NCBI GenBank assembly: GCA_037833965.1
Contig: AP031356.1
Coordinates: forward strand, 2,874,501-2,938,500
Length of the DNA: 64,000 nt
Direction of reading: 5' to 3'
From: Marchantia polymorpha subsp. ruderalis
Lineage: Eukaryota; Streptophyta; Marchantiopsida; Marchantiales; Marchantiaceae
Shown here: positions 51,801 to 60,486 of the stretch, in pieces
Numbering within the stretch: the first letter of the stretch is position 1
How the letters are laid out: the number at the start of each line of letters is the position of its first letter
Notes under the pieces: model-generated
The model's input: only the letters and a program-made list of their open reading frames with translations
Database searches by the model: none
Told to the model about the DNA's origin: nothing
Program-made: the position numbers and the translations under genes

Positions 51801-53738
51801 AACACGATTAAGTAAGGCGATAGATGATTGAGCGTTCCTCCCCTCTCTTCTTGCGCATGTTGGCGCGTCACCTTCCACAGGAGCCGTGCCCAATGCACCG
51901 GAGCTCCTGACAACACTAGCTCCACGAACTCTACCTGCCAACCATGCATGTAAGCGGTCTTGGTCGGCTGCAATATCTGCAGCAATGCCGTCGCGACATT
52001 TCTCCGCAATCGATCCTTGTAATCCCGTGTCCGGAAACCGTTCTTGGGATGTCTAGCCACCTTGAAGAGCTCATTGTAGGAGACTTCTTCCTCCTGGGAC
52101 ACTTTCACGCTGTCGGCCTCGAAGAGGAGATCCCCTTCCTCGCCGGCACACCTGCCCAACACCTGCGCCCAATTGCAAATTTCCCATCTCTCTGGGTGTG
52201 GGCGAAATCCGCGAGAAGGCTTGTGTCTCTCTTGCAGATACTCGCGCACCATCTCCGGACACGTCCAATTCCACCCCCAGAGGAGAAAATCGAGCTTCAG
52301 TCTCGTCAGCACATCTTGAAATGCGCGTAGACCGATCTGCGGCACCCTGAGTGGAGACACTCGCAGCTGGGGAACCTTCGACATTGCGTTGCCTGCACAC
52401 ACAAACGTTCTCCCTTTCGCTCACTCTCTCACAATCGCCACTGCGCGTCGGCCACTCAAGCACTGACTGCTCACTCTCTCTGCGCTCGTTCAAGATCGCT
52501 ACTCCCAATTCTTTCAAGGTCCGCCAAGATCCTTGTGCAACTCGTCTCCTCACTCTCTACTCTCACTGCAGGTCGCTCCGCCCTTGCGCGTAATCTTGGA
52601 ACTGGAAATTGCAAAGTCAAGAATGAGAGAATGAGACTGGAGCGCAGTCTTTTCTTCTCCGATTTCAAGAACGTCCAACGTTCTTACTGGTTGCAACGTA
52701 CGCAGCCGGCTATACGGCTTAACGGTTCGCCCTTTGCATGCGCGAATTCACGTCTCCGCATTGCGCGCATCCGCATGCTTCAACGTTGAATTCTCCCGCC
52801 GCCGCCACCTTCCGGACTCGAGTCCGCTGCAGGGTATACGTCGGCCCTGTTGTCTTTTCCTAACCCGCCCTTCTCCGGAGGCGTGTCGCCGCTGGTGCGT
52901 TCATTATCCGTCGGCGCCTTGATGGAGGCGCACATCCAGCCGGAGCGAATTACGCCGGCGCGCAGTCGTACCGCCTATTTTGTCCTTTATGCCTCGTCCG
53001 TTGCTGCCAGCGCATATCCGTCAGCGCAACTCATGCCAGCGCATCCGGCCGTCAGCGCCACGTCGGAGGCGTACATCCGACCGGCGCTTTCCTTCCATGA
53101 ACAGCCGCCAAAGGCGCTTCCGACTCTGAGTTGGTTTCCTCCTGTGAGCGCGTGATTCCGCCGAAGGCGCATCGCCGAGGGCGTACGGGAATCCTTTCCG
53201 GCTGTGAACCCTAGCGCGAACGGCGCATGTCCGGCTACGAGTTTTCCGACGCTCATAACTTCTCCATTCCTGATCCATCTCCGGCGCTCTTGGACTCGTT
53301 AGAACGAGCGTCCCGAGCTCTTTCTAATGCAACTTCAACCAACTGGATCTACCGTGTATCCCGATTGTTATGAAGGTTTTCCCTTTCCGCGCTAGCGGCG
53401 CTTCGCCGAAGGCGCACTCATGGTCGGATGCCTTTAGAGGTCCGGGCCCTTCTCCTGACGTCTTTAGCAAAACCTCCTCCTGAGGTGTCTGCGCCGGAAG
53501 CGTAGCTTCCTTATACGCTAGAGGCGCGTGAGTAGAGACACCTCAAAAATGAGTCTTTGCCGAAGGCGCCGAAGACGTTGGCGTTGGTACATCCGACTAC
53601 GTGATTCTTGGTGCCCTCGTGACGATCTCATCAATCCACTCTATTTAGCGTACCCTTCTCTAGCTACAAACACTGCTTTGGTACTAGTTTTCTAAAATCG
53701 TTTAAATTCTGCAAAAAAACAAAAAGTGTGTTACCACA
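48871..53738 (-). repeat. E3 3' LTR (4868 bp)
   Basis: Complete family A LTR from TGTGGTAACAC (53738) to GGGTTATTACA (48871). It matches the visible 4472 bp of the 5' LTR at a constant offset of 10658, with no difference in any stretch I compared. (AC)9 at 49107-49124, hairpin at 49767-49783, TATA at 49790-49795. Confidence 0.96.
49829..52384 (-). CDS. E3 3' LTR-encoded protein (851 aa)
   Basis: It starts at MSKVPQLRV (52384). The frame reaches only six codons further upstream (MCAGNA), and the leader frame present in E1 is shifted here, which supports this start. Architecture as in E1: conserved domain about 12-215, linker to about 560, coiled coil about 565-820, basic tail. In a 3' LTR it lies downstream of pol on the genomic RNA, as U3-encoded accessory genes do in some retroviruses. 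Function unknown. Confidence 0.82.
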   Translation of the reverse strand: MSKVPQLRVSPLRVPQIGLRAFQDVLTRLKLDFLLWGWNWTCPEMVREYLQERHKPSRGFRPHPERWEICNWAQVLGRCAGEEGDLLFEADSVKVSQEEEVSYNELFKVARHPKNGFRTRDYKDRLRRNVATALLQILQPTKTAYMHGWQVEFVELVLSGAPVHWARLLWKVTRQHAQEERGGTLNHLSPYLIVFYRAMGCLTNAEKTRFPQLSRSYPGRYSREAEVDTDPDEEPASTPPAPAPARAAEERRSERIPRKRKWDERPEDRQPEVPAAPTRGRPTPEPHSRPKQRARRMPTVTEETRRTPTRRNLTQEEIIAQVLGKTAETSAQKAPRPSGGDGRTDSRPTASRMTEGRQTEGRPTERRVEPDSRPEAEESLADEPTILRGSSSAEGTSGRTPPTSRPSGVKTRRVYPTPSRTTAGRPTASRTTESQPDSPTARRMEPTTSVRTPSADAPSARTPSAQIAPEGQAAEAGGARVTKVTAASTPSQTEDRAGTGAQAVGSPTALDILAGSGAAVAAEAAARHSSRESPRDSVATEILETEDDTSSEEQEADSVQKTPTGVLCEQIVPLLRYLDRKTSKYASALKPQSYVETIRRRTRSKVARWASRCGVYVDRNTALRQHLAVTQKLYQALQQQKEDAATKSQAEAELIRAKIESELQEERRQNNVLAAELARQTRALEESQRARKEDEELLCNLQTECSDLRAQRADLEMQLAEVESSCRARGELAARVTRCLNGYTHWEVAAQERVTLREFELRAAALTEGDSRSRRRVARKLETFLSGARDTMAHLQSEVTAALRRLGLRSRSEDWQGRDSTRSSPARRRRSTGSAECSRVVWFRADAASGR

Positions 53739-53751
53739 TGCCCCCCTCCTC
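53739..53751 (-). other. E3 polypurine tract
   Basis: GAGGAGGGGGGCA on the minus strand directly abuts the 3' LTR start at 53738. Confidence 0.9.
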
Positions 53752-53775
53752 AATTGTGAGCGCCCACGCGAACAT

Positions 53776-56616
53776 TTACACGTGGTATTTCTTCAGACGC
53801 CATCCGTTCACGCGGGTGCCTAACCATTCTCCCGTCAGTTCTGCGAGTTGGATGGATCCATTCGGGAAAACTTCTATCACCTTGTAAGGTCCCATCCACC
53901 TCAAGTGGAGCTTGCCTGGAAATCTAGCATGTCTGCTATCGTATAGCAGAGCCAAGTCGCCCTTCTCCAGCAGTACTGGTTTGAGCCTTCGATCGTACTT
54001 CTCCTTCCGCCTGAGTTGTAATTGCTTTGTTCGATCTTCGGCCTCTTGACGTCTTTCCTCCAGTGCCATTACCTCTTGCAGTCGATATGCCTGACTTTCT
54101 TCCGCGTCCAGCCTTCTCTGATCTAAGGTCCTCTTGGTAGGTATCTCGAATTCGATGGGTAAGATCGGATGCTGCCCATAAACTAGGAAGTAAGGTGTTT
54201 GCCTGGTGGTGACTTTTTCTGCCGTTCTATATGCCCATAAGGCGGCCGGTAGCTTGGTGTCCCAGTCATGAGCATGGTTTACAGTTACCTTGAGGAGTAT
54301 CTTACAGAGTAATCCATTGGACTTCTCTGTCAGACCATTTGCCTTGGGGTTGTAAGGTGTAGTCTTTCGATGCTTAATCTGGAAGTGCCGCGTCAAACTC
54401 TCTATCACCTGATTCAGAAAGTGCGTTCCTCTGTCACTGACTATTTCTAGGGGGCACCCGTAGCGTGTGATGATGGATTCGAATAGGAACCGTGCTACTG
54501 CGGCTGCGTCGTCGTGCCTTGTGGCTTCTGCCTCCACCATCTTGGTCGCATAGTCTGTTGCTACCAATATGTAGCGCCTGCGCGTGCCTTTAGTGACAGG
54601 TTGTATTGGTCCCACGAAGTCGATCCCCCATTTTTCAAACGGTGCCAATGGCATGATTGGTGTAAGAGGCCATCTCGTGGTCGGAGTCGGCCTTCCCGTC
54701 CTCTGGCAGCTGTCGCATTTGCGAACGTAGTCGTGTACATCTTTGAACATCGTCGGCCACCAGTATCCTGCATTCACAATTTTGGTCACTGTGTTTCTGG
54801 TGGCGTAGTGACCACCAGCGTCTTCTGTGTGCATGGCTTTGACAACTCGCGGTACTTCAGACTCCTCTAGACATCTGCACAACCTCTCGTCTGCCATTTT
54901 CTTGAACAAGACCCCCTGTTGAAGCTGGTAAGGTCCCGCTTTATGAACGAAGACTGTGCGCTGCTCCGCATCCAATCCTTCCGGACATTGGAGTGTGAGC
55001 AGAAACCTGTATAAGTCCGCGTACCTGGACTCATGGCTGGCGGACAACTGAAAAAGTTGTTCGTCGGGAAAATCATCCACTACTTCCTCCTCTATGGGTT
55101 CGGTCCATAGTCGGGAGAGGTAGTCCGCGTTCTCATGGTGAACGCCTTTCCGTGTCTGTACAGTGTAGGTGAATTCCTGCAGCAGTAGTACCCACCTGGC
55201 AATTCGTCCGGACAGATCCGCCTTCTTCACCAGGTGCTGTAAGGCGTAATGATCTACATGAAACACGAACTCATAGCAGATCAAATAATGTCGGAACTTC
55301 TTACAGGAGTACACCATTCCCAACGCCTCCCTCTCAGTTGTCGTGTATTTCTTCTCTGCTGCTGACAACTGACGACTCGCGAAGTAAATCGGGTAGTCTT
55401 TCTTGTTGTCGTCCTTCTGACTGAGAACCACTCCGATTGCAAACGCCGACGTGTCTACATAGACATGGAAAGGTCTGTTCCAATCCGGACTTCTCAGAAC
55501 CGGAGCAGTCGTCAGTTTGGCTTTGAGCGTTTCAAAGGCCAGCTGTTGCTTCTTGCCCCACACATAGGGTTCATCCTTTTTAAGCAGCTTCGTCAGATCG
55601 GCTGCCAAGATGGCATACATATTTATGAACCTTCGGTAATAACCTACATGGCCAAGGAAGGCCCTCAACTCACGCAGATTCGTTGGCGGCTGTAGTTCAA
55701 GAATAATCTTCACCTTCTCTACATCCACTGCAATGCCATCGGACGAAACTCGGTGCCCCAGCAGGATTCCGCTGGTCATGAAGAAGAAACATTTCTCAGG
55801 GTGTAAGGACAAGCTGCTCTCCCTACATCTGTCGAACGTTTGCCGAAGATGGTTAAGGTGCTCCGACCTCTTACCGAAGACACAAAAGTCGTCGATGAAA
55901 ATTTCTAGGAACTTCCTCAGGTGCTCTTGGAAAATGTTTGTCATCATCCGCTGGAACGTCGCTGGCGCGTTGCACAGACCGAACGGCATCTTGTGATAAG
56001 CATAGGTTCCCCAGTCGGTCGTGAAGGTTGTTTTGTCCTTGTCCTGTTCCCTGATGGACACCTGGTTGTAGCCGGAGAATCCGTCTAGGAAACTGTAGCA
56101 TTCATGCCCTGCTACATGGTCTAAGATAGAGTCCGTGAAAGGAAGAGGGTGATGGTCCTTCCTCGTTGCTGCGTTCAGCTTTCGGAAGTCCTGGCACACC
56201 CGGATCTTACCCGTCAGTTTCTTGGGCACGATCACGATAGGCGACACCCACTCGCTACTGAGTACCGGGTAGATGATTCCTGCGCTCAGGTACTTATCGA
56301 TTTCGTCCTTCACCAATAATGAATATTTTGGGTTGAGCCTGTATTGGCGTTGGCGAACCGGAACTGCCTCGTCCAACAAGTCGATCCTGTGCTCTCCATA
56401 CCTTGCAGGTATGCCTTTCATGTCTTCAATCCTCCATGCGAAGACATCCTCATACTGGCGAAGAAACGCCTGTACCCTGTTCAACTCTTCTCCTTTTACC
56501 TGGCTTGACACCTTCAAGCCTTTACCTGGACTGAGCTGCAGTTCGCAGCAATCACTCGGGTCAACAATCCCCTCTGTGTGACTGATCTCGCTTCTGCCCA
56601 GTCCGGCTGCTAGTTG
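53776..56616 (-). CDS. pol: E3 pol: reverse transcriptase, RNase H, integrase (intact)
   Basis: It is read as a UAG-readthrough extension of gag, with 33 codons before the first Met at 56517. Numbered from that Met: RT Asp145, MPFGLCNAPATF, FIDD 207-210; RNase H D355, E397, D422, D465; integrase H563, H570, C601, C604; catalytic D633, D695, E731 (35 residues between the last two); GPY 876-878. The protein ends RVNGWRLKKYHV with TAA. There is no chromodomain. All catalytic residues are present, so the enzyme set looks functional. Confidence 0.95.
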   Translation of the reverse strand, partial: QLAAGLGRSEISHTEGIVDPSDCCELQLSPGKGLKVSSQVKGEELNRVQAFLRQYEDVFAWRIEDMKGIPARYGEHRIDLLDEAVPVRQRQYRLNPKYSLLVKDEIDKYLSAGIIYPVLSSEWVSPIVIVPKKLTGKIRVCQDFRKLNAATRKDHHPLPFTDSILDHVAGHECYSFLDGFSGYNQVSIREQDKDKTTFTTDWGTYAYHKMPFGLCNAPATFQRMMTNIFQEHLRKFLEIFIDDFCVFGKRSEHLNHLRQTFDRCRESSLSLHPEKCFFFMTSGILLGHRVSSDGIAVDVEKVKIILELQPPTNLRELRAFLGHVGYYRRFINMYAILAADLTKLLKKDEPYVWGKKQQLAFETLKAKLTTAPVLRSPDWNRPFHVYVDTSAFAIGVVLSQKDDNKKDYPIYFASRQLSAAEKKYTTTEREALGMVYSCKKFRHYLICYEFVFHVDHYALQHLVKKADLSGRIARWVLLLQEFTYTVQTRKGVHHENADYLSRLWTEPIEEEVVDDFPDEQLFQLSASHESRYADLYRFLLTLQCPEGLDAEQRTVFVHKAGPYQLQQGVLFKKMADERLCRCLEESEVPRVVKAMHTEDAGGHYATRNTVTKIVNAGYWWPTMFKDVHDYVRKCDSCQRTGRPTPTTRWPLTPIMPLAPFEKWGIDFVGPIQPVTKGTRRRYILVATDYATKMVEAEATRHDDAAAVARFLFESIITRYGCPLEIVSDRGTHFLNQVIESLTRHFQIKHRKTTPYNPKANGLTEKSNGLLCKILLKVTVNHAHDWDTKLPAALWAYRTAEKVTTRQTPYFLVYGQHPILPIEFEIPTKRTLDQRRLDAEESQAYRLQEVMALEERRQEAEDRTKQLQLRRKEKYDRRLKPVLLEKGDLALLYDSRHARFPGKLHLRWMGPYKVIEVFPNGSIQLAELTGEWLGTRVNGWRLKKYHV

Positions 56617-56619
56617 CTA
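56611..56619 (-). other. E3 leaky stop between gag and pol (UAG-CAA-CUA)
   Basis: Gag ends GAG GAA TAG and is followed in frame by CAA CTA. It is the only stop between the gag start and the pol end, so a single readthrough event gives a gag-pol protein of nearly 1900 residues. Confidence 0.78.
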
Positions 56620-59445
56620 TTCCTCATCCGGATACACCTCGTCTCCTTCCTCCTCAATGGAGCAGCAAGTGACGTAGCCCACAAATTCTTCCGACGTTTC
56701 GGTCTCTGAAGTGCATGATGAGCTGGTCTCCCCTCCGGTTGTGTAACCGGAGGTGGTGGAAGGTGTTTCGCCCTCATGGGGTACCTTGGTCCACGGTACG
56801 GTAATGACAGTCGGAGGATCAGCAGGGCTACGGAACTGTAATCTCTTCCTACTCCAGTCACACCTTGCTTTGGCATCGTATAGCCAAGGTCTGCCAAGCA
56901 GCACATCATAACCTTTCTTCATCAGAGGTTGCAGTATTATATAGGACAGTTGAAAGTCCACTCCTCCAATGTTGGTTCTCACATTGCTCAACATTCCTAG
57001 TGGCATTCTGCGTGTTTGATCGGCCAGTCGCAATACTCGGGATGTAGGTTCGAAGGTCATGAACCCCAAGGAGTTCGCTGTCTCCTCGGTCATGATATTC
57101 ACGCCCGAGCCGGAGTCCACTGGTACCTTCTGTATGACGCAGCCTCCGATCTCTACTTCGATCTCTGGAGGTCCCAGGTCTCCTCCTTCCACTCTGTACA
57201 CAGCCGGAAGTTTCTCTTTTCGGGGTTTGCGTGGTCGGCGCAACGAAAGCATCAGCATCCTCCTGTACGTCTTATTGTCTTCCAACAACTGGTGGAAGGA
57301 AATATTTGCCCTCTGGCTCCCCATGTCTTTCACTATGTCGTAGGGAGTGTTGGAAGTCACGGCCGGAAGTTTCCCTGTACTCGCGGTCGGAAGGGGTGTA
57401 GGGGGCCTAACCGCCTTCCGGTCGTCGGATGTCATTCCGGCGCCCAGTGCTTCCTTGATGAGGTGACTCACCTCATCTTTGATGTCCGGAAGGTAATCTC
57501 GAGTCCGGAACTCTTCTGAATACCTGTCCGCCTTTTCTGAGTTCTGCTCCGGCTGGGTGTTTCTCATAGCCGGAGGTGTACCCGGCCTTCTCCTCGGGCC
57601 TTCTCTAACTTCTTTAGACTTCCTCCTCTCTTCCCTACGCTCGAGGCGGCGAGTGTCCTCGTGGCCTTCTCCTTTCCTCTTCGAACTTCGGGTTTCTACC
57701 CGACCGCACATTACTTCTTCCTCTGGCCATACTTCGTCTCCTTCAGCTGGGTCCAGACTCAGTTCTACCTGGTTGACCTGCACTTCTTCCTTGCCAGGTG
57801 TTGATACGAAACGCACGGCTGGCCTAGGGATTTGGGGCTGGTCACATTCAGCTGCTGTATGTCCGGACTTCTTGCAATTGCTGCACAATGGTGCATACCC
57901 CATTGGCCTCCTCGGGTGGGGACAACTTGGCGCGTAATGCCCCATGTCTCCGCAGTTGTAGCAACCATCGAATTGTGGTCGAGGTCGGTTGTGATTGCCT
58001 GGAGGTGCCATGCGTCTTGGTGGGAGTGTACCCGCCATTTCCCTCGGAACAAAGCGCGGTATATGCACCGGTGGGTTCGGAGTTGTAGCTGGAGCTGTCT
58101 GTACCGAGTAGGCGGTGTCCTCAACCTGCTCAGCATAATACATAGGCGGCTCAGCATAATACATGGGGTTCTCCCACTGTGGTGCCCATTCGACCGCATT
58201 CACTGGGTAAGATGGCCTTGCGGACATGCACTCCGTGTTGGCATGTCCCACCTGTCCGCACGTAGTACACCAGAGATTCGCTCTTTGTCTCGCAGGTGAT
58301 TTACGTCGGTCTTGGCCTCCCACTACATGAACTTTCAGGTCCGCAAAATTCTTCACCAGGTTGTCTACCTTGGCTGCGATGTCCCCTTGAGTCTTCACTG
58401 GGATTCCCTTACCTCGATCCTTCTTCTTGATCGCACTGCGTTTCTTCTTCCGTCTTTCTTCTTCTGAAGATGACGAGTCCTCTTCCTCTTCCGAGGAAGA
58501 ACTTGATTCGGAGGAGCTTGATTCTTCTGTCGAGGAAGGCGAGTTCCTTCTCTTCCGACGTCCGCCTTGCGACTTCTTCTTCGTCGACCGTCGGTCGCGT
58601 CTTCGAGTGTCAAGGGTTGACGTCTCAAAGGTCTCCGCGGAAGCTATCACATCTTGGATTGTGTCAGTCTTGCCTCTCCTACAGAAGGTCTCCATTTCTC
58701 TTGAGAGCCCTGTCACATACCAATCCACTGCCTGTTGTACCGAATACGGTTCTCCCGGGCCTGTCTTCGGAATTCGATCTAGGAGGTCTTGGAATCTCTC
58801 AGTGTAGTCTCGAAGATTCTCCTTCCGCTCGCGTCGAAGATTTCGAAGCCGGGTCAGAACTCGACTGTCATATCCGAGTTCGCGGAACCGCTTCAGAAAC
58901 TTTTCCTTGAGCTGAGCCCAGGTCCGGATGCCAGTGGGGTCGGTGCTCTCATGGTTGTACCAGCTACGCGCTCGTCTGCGTAGCAGGCTAGGAAAGATTC
59001 GTAATCTGTCTTCATCACTGGTCTCACGATTGGCGATGGAGACAGACTCGAAGAGCTTTATGTATGAATCTGCATCATCGTCGTCGCCCGTTCCCGTGTA
59101 TCTTGGATACGAATGTTTGGTGGTAGGTTGGGAAAACGCCTGGCGGAGATTGGCTTGATGTTCTGCCATCGGTGATCCTGTCGACGGACTGATCCTAGGT
59201 TGGCCAAACTCAGGAAGAGTTCCTGTCGGAGGGATGTCCAATAGAACTGTTAGCTCAATGCTCTCGGTAGGTGAACTGGAACGCCTTTGTCTTCCAGTAG
59301 TCGGTGATGACGATCTTTCTGCAGAGTCCTCACCGGGAGTCTTCTTTTTAGTTCGCCGTTTTGTTTCCACGGCTTTTTCTGAATCTCGACGGAGTTTCCG
59401 TGTGGCTCTCGCACTCAGGTTTCCCACACTATCGCTCGTCGACAT
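56617..59445 (-). CDS. gag: E3 gag-protease (942 aa, intact)
   Basis: It starts at MSTSDSVGN (59445), 44 bases after the primer site. Basic N-terminus; capsid-like region about 120-270; Ser/Glu/Lys tract about 290-345; CCHC knuckles near 393, 493 and 519 with standard C-x2-C-x4-H-x4-C spacing; acidic segment; then an aspartic protease with DSGSG near 775 and LGRPWL near 850. Protease in the gag frame and upstream of the stop means it is made in Gag-like amounts. No frameshift. Confidence 0.94.
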   Translation of the reverse strand: MSTSDSVGNLSARATRKLRRDSEKAVETKRRTKKKTPGEDSAERSSSPTTGRQRRSSSPTESIELTVLLDIPPTGTLPEFGQPRISPSTGSPMAEHQANLRQAFSQPTTKHSYPRYTGTGDDDDADSYIKLFESVSIANRETSDEDRLRIFPSLLRRRARSWYNHESTDPTGIRTWAQLKEKFLKRFRELGYDSRVLTRLRNLRRERKENLRDYTERFQDLLDRIPKTGPGEPYSVQQAVDWYVTGLSREMETFCRRGKTDTIQDVIASAETFETSTLDTRRRDRRSTKKKSQGGRRKRRNSPSSTEESSSSESSSSSEEEEDSSSSEEERRKKKRSAIKKKDRGKGIPVKTQGDIAAKVDNLVKNFADLKVHVVGGQDRRKSPARQRANLWCTTCGQVGHANTECMSARPSYPVNAVEWAPQWENPMYYAEPPMYYAEQVEDTAYSVQTAPATTPNPPVHIPRFVPREMAGTLPPRRMAPPGNHNRPRPQFDGCYNCGDMGHYAPSCPHPRRPMGYAPLCSNCKKSGHTAAECDQPQIPRPAVRFVSTPGKEEVQVNQVELSLDPAEGDEVWPEEEVMCGRVETRSSKRKGEGHEDTRRLERREERRKSKEVREGPRRRPGTPPAMRNTQPEQNSEKADRYSEEFRTRDYLPDIKDEVSHLIKEALGAGMTSDDRKAVRPPTPLPTASTGKLPAVTSNTPYDIVKDMGSQRANISFHQLLEDNKTYRRMLMLSLRRPRKPRKEKLPAVYRVEGGDLGPPEIEVEIGGCVIQKVPVDSGSGVNIMTEETANSLGFMTFEPTSRVLRLADQTRRMPLGMLSNVRTNIGGVDFQLSYIILQPLMKKGYDVLLGRPWLYDAKARCDWSRKRLQFRSPADPPTVITVPWTKVPHEGETPSTTSGYTTGGETSSSCTSETETSEEFVGYVTCCSIEEEGDEVYPDEE

Positions 59446-59488
59446 TCACCGAGCATTGCTGCTCAAGGTTTCTGGTGTTGACGCACTG

Positions 59489-59506
59489 TCCCCGGCAGCG
59501 GCGCCA
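59489..59506 (-). other. E3 primer-binding site (tRNA-Asp)
   Basis: TGGCGCCGCTGCCGGGGA on the minus strand, 22 bases from the LTR end at 59529, as in E1 and E2. Confidence 0.88.
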
Positions 59507-60447
59507 AAAAGAAGTTGTCGGCTCCTTATGTAATAACCCACCAAAGGCTAAAACTGCAGTATGGTGGTAAAAAGATCGAACCCACAGGGACAGAGGCAAC
59601 ACACAGAGTAAAAGTGTCACATTTAACAGACTTTTGGTAGAGTTTGAATTCTAGGCGACTGTCACTCCCAGAAGTACTGCAGTGCTCGACTCGGAGGCTC
59701 GACTCGGAGGAGGATCTCAACTCGGAGGATGCTCGGAGGATGCACGGTACAGCTTGGTCACTCAACACACACACACACACACCTGAAACTGGCAAAAAGC
59801 ACAACTCGGAGGTCGGTCAGGACCTCCGCTTCGGATTTCAGGAGGAAAGTGTCTCGCAAGTTCACTCAGAGGTTCTGCAGGAAGTGCCTCCCACTCCGGC
59901 TTTTACTGCCCTTCCGCCAGGAACTAGCGGGGGTACCCGGACTGGACTTCTCACTTCGGAACGAAGCCTCTACGTACGCCGTGGACGTCACCCTCGACTA
60001 TCACACAAAACGCAGGGAGTGCAGACCCGACTGAGAACTTACTGAAAACACGATCCAGTAACACACACACAACCTGAATTACAAACCAAGGTTTACACGA
60101 AGTAATGAAACTTCACATTGGCATTCAGGGGAAACTTCCCGTAGGAGTACAATCAGGATATGTCACTCGAAGGAGTAAGGGGGAACTGTTCAAGTATCTA
60201 ACTCGCAGCCGGCTCTGAGTATCAGAAATCACCCGCAGGTGCAGATCCGCACTACTCAAGTCTCTAACCGGGTACTAGCTCTGAACATTCAGCCGAAGGC
60301 CTTCAACTACAACATACGGTAACTTCGCTATGCTGCAGCTTCTCTACGTGGTGCCAGGACCAAAATGCACAAACACGCCAAGAAAGTGAGTTCCTGATCT
60401 GCACTTCCGAAACTGGAAGAGTCCCAAGGCAAAACGCCTTGATCTAC

Positions 60448-60453
60448 TTTATA
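60448..60453 (-). promoter_or_regulatory. E3 5' LTR TATA box
   Basis: AGTATAAAG on the minus strand, 34 bases after the LTR ORF stop. It is the probable promoter of the E3 genomic RNA. R/U5, primer site and gag lie downstream in order. Confidence 0.65.
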
Positions 60454-60486
60454 CTCTCAAAAGATCCTAACTAGCACTACGCTATC

